NCBI GenBank assembly: GCA_033558025.1
Contig: JAUCEF010000002.1
Span: forward strand, 124,001-188,000
From: Phytophthora sp. 'mugwort'
Taxonomy: Eukaryota; Oomycota; Peronosporomycetes; Peronosporales; Peronosporaceae
DNA length: 64,000 bases
Direction: 5' to 3'
Part shown: piece after piece, positions 46,875-56,646 of the stretch
How the letters are laid out: each line of letters opens with the position of its first letter
Position numbering within the stretch: the stretch's first letter is position 1
Position numbers and translations under genes: made by a program
The notes under the pieces: generated by a model
Database searches by the model: none
What the model was told of the DNA's origin: nothing
The model's input: the letters and a program-made list of their open reading frames with translations, nothing else

Positions 46875-48320
46875 GTTGTGTTAAGAACTATTGAATTAGA
46901 CAAATATTTATACCCTTCTTGTAGATATGGTCTTTGCCTTTTCGCTTCTCTTTTGTTCATATCTGATGAGCTGCGAATCATACATGTACTGGAAGAATAA
47001 CAAATATGATAAGGTAAACAAATGTAGTGACATTGATTTCGGTGACTCCAACAGAATACTCGTCTAATTACTTGGGTATTTGGCACTACCGCAGAATCCC
47101 CTGTCCCACAACTACACCAGCGTATCATATCGATATGACTGAATCAATTTAGAAATGATATGCACCAGTTCTTGGCACCCATCACCTTCTTTGTAGACGT
47201 TCATTACGACAAAACTTAATGCCTTCACTCATACACGAATCGGAACTTTTCGAAATAGCAGAGCAGTTTACCGCGACTACGGCAATGAAAAGATAAACCT
47301 GTCGTCTATGGATTTTTGTACAGAATACAAAACACTAACGCGCGCGTAGATATCATCGCTAAGTTATGTGGATGATTACCTGCACGATGTTCTCGATTTA
47401 TATTGTACTGTCTTTTCATTAGTTGAGGCACAGAGGTCACATTCAACGATGGCATCCTCTAAACCCACAACGCGCAAACTGAAAGACCAGAGCCAATAGT
47501 TTCTTTTCTTAAAGGTTTAAAAGGCCGACCGAATGGGATGCTAGATGTACCCTCGATGGAACTCCAGGGATTATCGATCAGAACACTCTCTACATATTCA
47601 CTTCCCAGCAGCAATATTGAATTCTACACACAGACTTAGAAAAAAAAAGTTAGGCCAATGAATTTTCACGAGACACTGATTATGTTGATCGAAAAAGAGC
47701 GCTTTCGCCGTCTTTGCTAAGTTGGTATTGCGGGCAGACATCATTCTTGCTGAAAGAGGTAGCAATGGCTTGTGACAAACTCATACAGTTACAGGTCTCC
47801 ATGAGACCTTGACCGTCGAGGCTGGACATTCGTTTCCAGGATTCGTAGTCATGATTGCTGCAGACGAAGGTGTGCTACCAATTTATGTCTAGCATCCATG
47901 ATTGGCTCTCGCATCGATGAGTCCAAAATGTACTATAACTTGCCTCTTCAAGACCTTGTGCGCTTAATGGCAAAACCCATCATGTTCGTTCTCTCTGTAT
48001 ACCTCCCTCCGGAATGATCTTGGTTTCACGAAAGAGAGGCGAGACAGAAGACGCTCTCGCGTTCTTAGAAAGTATCGTCTTCGAACAGCCTACATAGATC
48101 CAGTATTTTGTTTCCTCACTATTTGTATCCTATACCATATTCTCCTTTCCCATAGCACATGGGTTTCCATGTGTTGCACTGTTTTTTTTTCACTTACCAA
48201 TTCGTAGTCATTCACCGTAATCGCTGGTCACCCGTAATCTATTTAGTGTAGTTGTCGCTTCTTTTGTTGCACCATTCACACGGTGGAAAAGCAGTTTAAA
48301 ATTTGAGTTGCCGCTCCGCA
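46875..48320. other. Intergenic, 1.4 kb
   Basis: No open frame with features. The sequence is AT-rich with homopolymer A/T runs. It presumably contains the terminator of the membrane protein gene and the promoter of the M96-like gene. Confidence 0.5.
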
Positions 48321-49740
48321 ATGAATAACGTCAGCATGAATTGGCTGGAGGAAGCCGACACACTAGAGATTGAGGCGGCAGTGACTTTTCTTGACAGCCT
48401 CGAGACCAACGAGATGGAGGCCGTCAAGGTTCAAGCGCGAGTCGGTTCAATAGAAGTCAGTGATGAAGACAGGAATTGTTCCGCTTCGGACAGCAGCACT
48501 CCACGTCACTCGAAGAAGAGCATTTCGAGTAGGAAACCTCGACGGAAACGAAAATGTAAACCTGGATACTCGACGGAGCAAGGTCGACGGAAGAAGGCAG
48601 AAGTGCTAGCTCTACGCCGTGAAGTGCTGGGACTGGAAGGCTGGCTGGCTCGACTACAGGAACGGAAGTCCAGCACGCAAGGTCTATACCACATGGGACC
48701 AAACACTCCATTGGTCAATTGCTCTGGTCATCAACTAGAAACCGATCGCCCAGCTGTGGAAAACGCGAGGAAAGAGTTTCAAATGCGACAACACTCTGAG
48801 AGTATTAACCACGCTCTGAAGGGTATCCTGGCCAACCAAGTAAAAGTCAAGATGGCCGTTCTTGCCACCCTCCGACAAACCCCGATTTTAAGTGTACGTA
48901 GATCACGTATATGGCGTTTATTACTGTTTTTTTAACTTGATACTGGCTACAGGAGTCGGATTTGCAGCTTTTGAGCTCTTCCAAGGCACCAGAGTCACTG
49001 CGGCACATTGATTATACACCTGCACTTATTAATCAGCTTGCAGAGCGAGTTACACATCTCTATTTGGACTGTGACTCGGTTTTTCCCAAGGAACATTTGC
49101 CTTCATTTGGCTGCCGCTTGCAACCTCTAGTTGACAAATATCATGGCAGAACGATGGAGATTGTGGCGAGAACCCAGGCTAATTGCTCTATCAATCAGGC
49201 TAGCGACATCATCTGGAAAGAAATGAGTACTGTTCGCACTTACCCAGACAAAGTCTATCGCTATGTAAGCTGGTCGTCTGCCTCCCGCTGGCAACACATA
49301 GTTTTCTAACTTAAATGTCGTTTTGATATGGCTAGATGACTGAGCGAGGACCAGATGCAGTAGCCAAAGGCTTCAACATGACACTTCGAAGCAAACAAGG
49401 ATTCACAGCCGTTAATGGGCTGCAATTCATGAAAAAGTTCGAGGAAGAAGACCGTATCGTCCAAGTTCGAGCCTACACGCTGCTTCTCCCGACAGAGGGC
49501 GTTCATCTACGTGGTCATGCATGGACAGTCATCTCCAAGTCGGCAGCTGATTCGAATCAAAGCGACGTCAAGTTTTACTTGCAGCTCTTCCTCGAGACTC
49601 AAAGTGGGTTCTCTGCAGTGGACTCGGACAATAATTTTATCCAAGAAGTTGGTCTCGAGGCGTGGAGCTTGATGATGCGGACGTACTCAATATGGCTACT
49701 AGAACTTGTCATGGCGAAGACGACGACCGTTTACGTCTAA
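48321..49740 (+). CDS. bZIP-like protein resembling the oomycete M96 mating-specific family
   Basis: Exons 48321-48893, 48953-49264 and 49336-49740 (introns 59 and 71 bp, GTACGT..CAG and GTAAGC..TAG, phases match), 429 aa. The start is the ATG at 48321; the frame is open upstream but only from a non-ATG codon. Residues about 65-95 are Ser/Lys/Arg-rich (RKPRRKRKCK), a likely nuclear-localising and DNA-contact region. A leucine-zipper-like helix follows (VLALRREVLGLEGWLARL). The C-terminal 230 aa form a globular region with a block reading RAYTLLLPTEGVHLRGHAW, which resembles the START-like tail of many oomycete M96/bZIP-like proteins. That family is large in oomycetes, and the P. infestans founder is mating-induced. 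The family call rests on overall architecture, and the function is unknown. Confidence 0.75.
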
Positions 49741-49915
49741 ATTTTTTGTCGTGCTACTTCGTTTTTCAACTTGTAACACAATAGTCGTTTAGTATTTAAA
49801 CGGTAGTCACTCGATCCAATACATGAAATTCGTTGTGTTACGCACTCCAACGTTAAGTGCCTCGATGTAGCTATCTCGTAAGTAATACTAATAAAGGTAT
49901 TGCTTTTGCTTCAGG

Positions 49916-51150
49916 TTAGTCAGTTTCGGGCGGCAGGAATGACGGCAAATCCTTGGGTACTGCATGGAGAATGGTGCCATACAATTGACGCCGTTCGTGC
50001 CCCGAGCCTTTCAACGGATCAGCAATATATCCGACCGCAGTACCCTGTGTTGTCCACACAAGTGCTCCACTAGCGAGCTCAGGAGCTGATAACGAAGAAA
50101 GAGCCATCTTTGTTCCGCTCCAACCAGTGTATTCTACTGGAATGATGGCGTAGGGTAGGTCAACCTGAAGGTCTTGAACAGTATCTAGAAACCCCACTAC
50201 GTAAAGATGCTTCGGCGGCGCTAACGGGCAGCTTAATCGACAGGGAACAAGCTGGACATCATCTTCTGGTAAGGCAATTTTGAAGATAGCAAAGTAAAAA
50301 AAAAGCTGAACTATACCAGCAAATGTCGCTGTCGAGGCCAAATTGCTGGACTTTCCCATTGTAGCGGAATTTGGCAGATATTGCTCCACAACAACTTGAG
50401 GTAGGCCCGACAGAATTGACACCTTCTTCCCCGCCGTACGTGGCAATTGACGTGGTAGTTGCTGATTATCATCATTGGTACTCTTCCGTTTCTTTCCACT
50501 CGTTTTCCCCCGGGGGTGAAATCGCTCGTGCCGTTTAATCTCGGTCTTGAATTCCTCGCTCAACTGATCAGCGAATGTTTCACCCCGCCACAAGTTCAAA
50601 CTGGTCAGCAGATACTTGTGCGTCGACGTTCGATCCACGACCAGCGCCGTTCCTGAGAATATATCTTCACATGAGAATTTAAGAACCGACTTCCAAATGT
50701 TCAATTGAGCTTTCGGGGTCATGGTAAGCTTAGCCAAATCCTGTGCGCTCCGTTCATTCACCGTGGCTTTCGCTTCTTGAACTTTCGTCCCGCCTGTAAC
50801 TTTTCGAACTTTCACCAGCACGTGAATCACTCCAATAAACGTGATCGGGGCACCTTTCCACGCGGCGCCAATTTGTTCAGCCGGATCCATTCTCCACTCA
50901 ATAAATTCTTCACTCGCTCAGGGATGGCCCCACTTCGCATAGCAATCGCGTCCGCTTCATTTGATGGCAACCATGAACCGTTCTTATGAGTCAGGAAGAG
51001 CTGCAGTTTGTTTGCATCGACACCATCCAAGACATTCGGAGCCTCCGCCTTGATCTGCTTCTGCAGATCGTAAACTGAGTCACTGCCGCCCACTTCCACC
51101 GATAATGCGCTTCCCTCCTCGCCAACGATCGCATAGAAGACCTTCATCAT
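49916..51150 (-). pseudogene. Crinkler (CRN) effector-like gene with protease-like C-terminus, frameshifted
   Basis: On the minus strand the first frame (51150 to about 50900; MMKVFYAIVG start) is a ubiquitin-like CRN header. It has a conserved LFLTHKNGSWL block near 51005, a variant of the LFLAK translocation motif, followed by a SGAIPERVK block. The next part is in another frame from about 50890 to 49916 and begins MDPAEQ, with an IHVLVKV block near 50825 equivalent to the CRN HVLV motif. The frames differ by one base, so one indel (or a sequence error) separates header and body. A 51-bp intron at 50266-50316 is likely. The C-terminal body has GTALVVD plus LLTSLNLW (50650-50590), a DVQLVPCRL block near 50250 and ASGALVWTTQGTAVGYI near 50050, the layout of a trypsin-fold protease. 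Asn sits where the catalytic His is expected. CRNs act inside host cells; this protein's activity is unknown. Confidence 0.75.
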
Positions 51151-51328
51151 CTTTCTCCGAGGTGGTAATACGTCGAGTGAGACTCTCAGCATCGTTAGCT
51201 CATTATTGGAAAGGAATTTTCTCAGTTTAGAATGAAAGAGGGAAATTTCCCCTCCATCTCTTTTTAGTGAGATCATTGGCTAACGAGGTTGAAGTGACAA
51301 TCACTCTGGAGTTCCGCACTCGGTGACC
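51151..51328. promoter_or_regulatory. Short divergent promoter region
   Basis: 178 bp separate the ATG of the CRN-like gene (minus) from the ATG of the small three-exon gene (plus), so both promoters must share it. No defined element was identified. Confidence 0.4.
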
Positions 51329-51856
51329 ATGGAGATGACGAGCAGCGTCATGCGCTTCGCCTTGGCCACGTATTTTATGAAGCAGGGCGGTAGTTCTCGC
51401 CCTTCCCAGTCGTGCTACGAGTCGTCGTGGCCTTCTCCTTCTTACGAGCCCAGCTTCGCTGCCAGTGACAAAGATGATGAAGAAGGCGACATTGAAGACG
51501 TTGACTCGGGAATTTTCGGACAGGACGGCAACCCACGCGTCAAATTTGAGGCAGTTTCTGATGGAGTAGTGCTTCAAGATCTGGTCGAGCGGGGTCACGG
51601 AGATTCGAGAGTCGACCAACGGACAGCTGGGATCGCTAGTGACGGTGCTGCCGAAGATAACCAAGAAGCACGAGGAAGATGCGGTGTGGATCGTACAAGG
51701 TAGAGAGTGAGCTGGATAAGACGAGGGTGAAGAGGAACGTGACGTTGCTACTGGCATTGTACTGTAGTGCTCAAGCACATGTGTTTTGAGAATGGTGGAG
51801 GTACGAAGGCTTCCGTTGTCCTGATCGGTGTGTTAGGTGGTGGAGCTGCTGCTTGA
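51329..51856 (+). CDS. Small uncharacterised three-exon gene
   Basis: Exons 51329-51389, 51466-51699 and 51768-51856 encode about 127 aa. The introns are 51390-51465 (GTAGTT..GCCAG, 76 bp) and 51700-51767 (GTAGAG..TGTAG, 68 bp). Codon phase matches at both joints and the last exon ends in TGA. The spliced protein is mostly helical and basic in its first half (TKMMKKATLKTLTREF), with a mixed second half ending in a Gly/Ala tail (VVLIGVLGGGAAA). It has no signal peptide or membrane segment. I do not recognise the family. The longer unspliced frames here on both strands look less protein-like. The two phase-matched introns are the main support; both donors are GTAG rather than the commoner GTRNGY, which lowers confidence. 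Confidence 0.5.
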
Positions 51857-52295
51857 AGCGTTAGTTTATTGCTGTGAAAACAAGGGCACGAACGTGGCGA
51901 TCTGGCTGATACAAACGGAGGACGCTGTATCACACACGGACACGAACTAATCTCCCCACTTGCACGGATTTGCAAAGAAGGGGGGAATGGAAGTCAGCAC
52001 AACCTGAGATGACAAGTGACAACCGCTGCTGCAGCTACTACGGAGGGATAAACACCTCAGCACTTTTCGCCGAAGCAGATTACACAGCTCAGACAACTTC
52101 TGTATTTCGTTCTCCCTTCACCGCTCTCAGTCTTTTAAGTTGACAGTCTGGCACTGGCACACTCGCTTGCTCAAGCAGCCAGGTCTTGTACCTTGGCGTC
52201 TTGATTTCTGTGTTCCCTGTAGATACGACGTCGATCCCTTCGCTCATTCTACTACCGTCGAAACGATACAGGGGGTACTATACACGAGTCGCTGC

Positions 52296-54903
52296 TTAAC
52301 TGTTCTTCATGGCATCCTTGACAAAGTTGAATGAGTCGTCTGTCTTCTTCATGAATCCAAAGCCGGACTCGGATGTTAGACCATCGGTCGGCTCCTGAAT
52401 GGTCTTTGCAATGTAACCTGTCGGGGTCATTGCGGCTCCGATCACCTGTGAGCCTGAATTGCCACCCATGCCTTGCATCTGTTGCATTTGCTGCATATAC
52501 TGCATTTGCTGCATCTGTTGCATTTGCTGCATGTACTGCATTTGTTGCATCTGCTGCATTTGAGCCATTTGCTGCGGAGTGGTGAAGTTCATCATGTTCA
52601 TGTTCATGTTCATCGGTCCGCCGTAGCCCTGGTTCATTGCGGGGGCCGCCGGCACGGGCTCAAGAAGCGGGTCCAGCACCATCGTCTTATTCGCTGTAGG
52701 AGCGGGGGTCCCGGGGGTAGCAGCGGCAGCAACAGGAGCGACAGGCTGGGATGGTTCAGGTGTGGAAGTCGTGCTCGCTGTACTACTCTGAAGCTGCAAT
52801 CCGCCAAACATATCCGCCACATCATTCGCCGATGAAGCAGGCTGTGGAGCCTCCTGTGCTGACTGCTGAGACGACGCGTTTGTCTGCAAGCCGGAAAATA
52901 GCGATCCGTTGTCGCCCATGGAAGGAGCCTCATCAAATCCTCCTAAGAGATCAGCCTCCCGTGCAGCTGCCTGCTTCCTGTGAGATGGCTTGCTCCTCGG
53001 CTTAGAGGAATCGCGGCTGGACGTCGAAGCTCCAAGATCGGCTGAAACACCGAGGTGGTTTAGGACCTTAACGGCACGGTCTCGGACAGCAGTTTTCTCT
53101 GACTTCGCGCACGACTCAATCTCGCTCGAGTTCTCAGTAAAGTATTCTTCAAACTCCTCGCATCCATCCGTCTTCAGCAAAGCATCAATCGTCGCTAGTG
53201 CTTTTGATACAACCGTCCATTGGTCGTCCGACAGGCAATCCTCCAGAATCGGCCCAACAATCTCGGCGTCCAGAGTAATCGCGCTCTTCAAGAACGCATC
53301 CATTTTATCCTTAGGAGGAATAGCACGCATACCGCCAGGAGCACAGAGGGCAGTGACCAGATTGCGCTCGTACGAGCCATCCGACTGTGCACCTGAAGTC
53401 TGGCCTGTGAGAACAGGAGGCTGTGGGAAAGATCTCGGTCCCTGAGAAGGCTCACGATGTTTGTTGTCATCGTAGTCGTAATCTGAGTTGCGTGAGTACG
53501 AGCGCGAGTCACGCGTGCTCCCACTGAAACTCTGAGCCCGGTTCTCGTTTCCGCTATTCTGTGTCATTCCAGTCGAGCCGCCGATGGTAGGCACATCGGC
53601 ATCGCTCCATGCGCCACCGACACGACCTTTCTTGCGGTCGCCATCTGATAACAAATATTTACACGACGTGAGTATTAATTTTCCACTAATTCCCACGCAC
53701 GAGATATAACACCAAACGTACCATAAGACTTCTCACGGAGCTGCGAGCTAGCAGACTCTCGCGGTTCCTGTCCATAAGATCCAGAACGGTAACCTCCTCC
53801 TCCAGCATATCCAGCTGGACGGTATGTCTCCTCGGGGTTGTACGGCGCGGGCGTCGGACCGTAGTTACCGCTGGTGGGTCCGCGGTTTGTGGCAAAGCTC
53901 CATCCATCGGGCGGGTTGGTGGAGCCGGGCGGGCCTCCACCGAAAGTGGGCTTGTCCGACTTGTTGTACTTGGACGCCACCTTCTCCTTCAGTCCCTTAA
54001 AAAATCCCTTTTCATCCGCACGTGGGTCCTGGTACATGGGGTTGCCAATGCCCGAGAACTTCTGCTCATTGAACGGATTAGGCGGCGCACCACCAAACTG
54101 GTTCGGTGGCGGGGCGCCTCCATAAGGCGGGTTCACACCCCCGGGACCTCCGTACGATCCAGAGTAATCTGGCTGTTGTTGTTGCTGCTGCTGCCCGTAA
54201 GGCTGCGGACCACCGTAAGGCTGCGGGCCGCCGTAGCTGCCTTGGTTCGGGTCGGTCGGGTATCCGTATGGAGCTCCAGGAGGTGGCGCACCAGTGTATC
54301 CCCCCATAGGCGGTCCAGCCATCGGCGGGGGAGGCAGCGAGCTGTCATTCGAGTTCTTGCCGCCCCATATCTTGGAGCTCCAGCCGGAGCCACCCGCGGC
54401 GTTGTCATTTGGGGTGGCGCCCACACCCTGAATACGGGCCGACATACCCATGCCGCTCAGTCCGGGAGTGTTGTCAGTGTCGTAAATTGCGTCTAGTACT
54501 TCCTTGGCAGCCTCGCGGACTCGACGGTAGTACTCATCGCCCTTGAGTGGGTCAGGCACGCCGCGGAACTCTACATATAAGCATATCATAAAATGAGAAC
54601 TCCATTTCCCCTAAATGCGGGGGCTGCAGCACACGTACGCAGACACTCCTTGATGGTGGGGATGTGCTTCTGCATCTCGCGCTTAAAGTCGACGCGGCCC
54701 TCGCGGCAAACGTGCTTTATGACCTGCAGCGCCTTGAACTTGATGGTGTGGTGCTTATTCTTAACGCGCGAGATGAGGAAGTCCTGCACCTTGGAGCACG
54801 TTTCGTAGCTGTGCTGCGTCATGCGCGCGATCTCCCCGTAGAGGTAGCCGGGCGTCGGCGTATCATCCTTGCTCGTGGCGCGGGTCAGCAGCGCCTTGTC
54901 CAT
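52296..54903 (-). CDS. Tepsin/MTV1-like AP-4 accessory protein (ENTH and VHS-like domains)
   Basis: Exons 54903-54639, 54570-53722 and 53644-52296 (introns 68 and 77 bp, GTACGT..TAG and GTACGT..CAG, phases match), 820 aa. The N-terminal ENTH domain opens with a TPGYLYGEIARMTQ block and ends with FRGVPDPLKGDEYYRRVREAA, the signature of tepsin and plant MTV1. A long Gly/Pro/Gln/Tyr-rich linker follows (54430-53760), then a helical VHS-like domain (about residues 463-560, starting ERNLVTALCAPGG). An acidic DLLGGF box and two LFxGLxL-type motifs (SLFSGLQ, DMFGGLQL) come next, then a Met/Gln repeat and a final SGFGFM motif. In animals LFxG[ML]x[LV] binds AP-4 beta and SxFxFLN binds AP-4 epsilon; both counterparts are present. 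The protein should act with AP-4 at the trans-Golgi network. Confidence 0.88.
52480..52585 (-). repeat. Met/Gln codon repeat inside tepsin
   Basis: Trinucleotide-based tandem repeat (CAT, TTG and CTG units on the plus strand) encoding MQQ units with MQY every 12 residues, so a 36-bp higher-order period. It lies in the disordered region before the last AP-4-type motif and is likely length-variable between strains. Confidence 0.75.
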
Positions 54904-54966
54904 CGTGTGACGTGGTGTAGTGGGCAATAGCGGGGCACGGATCTGGCTGCGGGGTCTCACTCGCTC

Positions 54967-55293
54967 TTACTTTCGCCTCTGCCTTTGGCGATACGACGAT
55001 AAACAGGGCTTTGTCTTGGAAATTGTATACCCCGTCTCTGGCGAGCGATCTCCCCCTCGAATCGGATGGCTAAGTTGACGTGGCAGCTTGGACCGTGGTC
55101 TTGAACTGGAATCTAGACCTCCATCCAGCAACCAATGGGTGTAGCCATCTTTATGTCTGACGTCGTTGCTCGTCGAAGATGACGAAGACGATGATGGCGG
55201 CACTGCAGTGTGCTCGAAGTGCTTGCACGTTTCCGGTAGTGAACGCGTTCGCGTGCAACCAAGGATCATGTAGTCGTCAAGCGGGGAGGACAT
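54967..55293 (-). CDS. Hypothetical 108-aa protein
   Basis: ATG at 55293, stop at 54967, same strand as tepsin and ending 63 bp upstream of its ATG. It contains a poly-Ser run and a basic RQRQRRK C-terminus, with no domain I recognise. It may be a real small gene, part of the tepsin 5' untranslated region, or chance. The short gap to tepsin leaves little room for a separate promoter. Confidence 0.3.
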   Translation of the reverse strand: MSSPLDDYMILGCTRTRSLPETCKHFEHTAVPPSSSSSSSTSNDVRHKDGYTHWLLDGGLDSSSRPRSKLPRQLSHPIRGGDRSPETGYTISKTKPCLSSYRQRQRRK

Positions 55294-55299
55294 AACTCC

Positions 55300-56012
55300 T
55301 CAACCGCAGACGCCAAGCTCGTTAGCATTTGAGGAAATGTCTGCTGTTAGTCTCTCAAGACAGCACAGCAGGTTTCGATACTAATCGATCACAACGAGGG
55401 TATCGTCCAGCGAAACGCTTGGAATCTGGATCTCGTCGGCCCTGCGGTCGCATTACTGTTCCCTAGAACCGACACCAAATTGCAACTGAGGGTCTTAGGA
55501 AACGCTACGCAGTCGTTCAGAGATGCCATCGATATCATCAGCTTCACGTGCTCACTATATGCTCTGTTGTGCTGGTGGGGTTCGGTGTCTTCAGCGGCCC
55601 CTCTAAGTGTAAGTTGACGCTTCTGAGAGAACTGCGAGAAAGGTAGCGGCTAACCATACACGATTCGACCCAAAGCGAGCCTTGATGTTCTATGTCGCCA
55701 GGTGCCGGTTAGCCGCAACCTGCCTGCCTGACTATCGAACGTGGCCCGTTGGAGATGCAGTACGATATCATTGGTCTCGGAAGAACTCGAGTAGCTTATG
55801 GTTAACTAGCATATGGGTCACTCGCGAACATAACGGAGACGAAGCATCACACGGTTAGATTCGTGCAGATTCGATGGCGTCTTTGAACCGTTTAAAGCGC
55901 AACAGCAGTACGCGAAGGATCTGCGTCAAAGGCTGCCCGGTTTCTCGCCCTATATCCACCTCAGGACGGTACTTGCGAATTCTCTGGCTGCAGCTTAAGA
56001 CGAACTTCCGCC
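55300..56012. other. Intergenic
   Basis: No gene recognised in this 0.7-kb stretch. Confidence 0.45.
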
Positions 56013-56273
56013 ATGGCGACTCAAGTGGCGCCTTCGATAGCTCCGACCCAAGTGGTGGTGGTAATCATCGCCACAACTGACCCCAAGCATGCGGAAGAGT
56101 ACCGGGTACTCGAGCGATACGAAGAAATGACATCTTCGCAGAAGATCATTATCGGCATATTGTGCGCACTCGTCGCCCTCGAAGGTCTTTACTTGTTCAC
56201 GCTCGTCGTCGAGTATATTGCCGAATGGTTCATCCTGCTTCTGGCCGTGACTCGGCGGAATAAGCGACTTTGA
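56013..56273 (+). CDS. Hypothetical small membrane protein (86 aa)
   Basis: ATG at 56013 in a CCATGG context. The first 25 residues are Val/Thr-rich and hydrophobic. A charged segment (HAEEYRVLERYEEM) precedes a long hydrophobic stretch from about residue 43 to 80 that could form one or two membrane helices, and a basic RRNKRL tail follows. It lies between two genes on the other strand, about 370 bp from the glycine dehydrogenase stop. The regular membrane-protein pattern supports it, but the opposite strand also has an open frame here, so it is tentative. Confidence 0.4.
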   Translation: MATQVAPSIAPTQVVVVIIATTDPKHAEEYRVLERYEEMTSSQKIIIGILCALVALEGLYLFTLVVEYIAEWFILLLAVTRRNKRL

Positions 56274-56646
56274 GTCGACCTCAAGGAGCCGTAACTCACG
56301 TAGTAGCATCATTATTGACAAAATAGTTTTGTAACCTACCTTCAACTTGTGCCTTTAGACATGGCTTCATTTTATGTTAGTCTACCACGACAATCCCAAG
56401 AAAGGCAGAGGGTTTCCGTACTACAGCACCCGATTAATCAGCCGTCACCTCCCGCATCGTCGAACCTGAGCGACGTCCACGTAGTAATTGACGTCGGTCG
56501 TTGGTAAACCACCAGAATCACACCTGATGAAGTAGCGATGAGGAAGGGGCGGCCTGCAAAGTCGGAGCACCAGACGCAAAGCCTCAGCAGCTCTACAGTC
56601 AGCTTGATGGTTAACGTCGAAGGAGCGCGTCAACACGCATCTTGGT

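Noticed and set aside
51227..51778. Minus-strand 183-aa open frame
   Set aside because: It overlaps the CRN start region and the three phase-matched exons on the plus strand. Its composition is not protein-like and it starts at a non-specific position.
52473..52835. Plus-strand His/Leu repeat open frame
   Set aside because: Antisense reading of the tepsin Met/Gln repeat.
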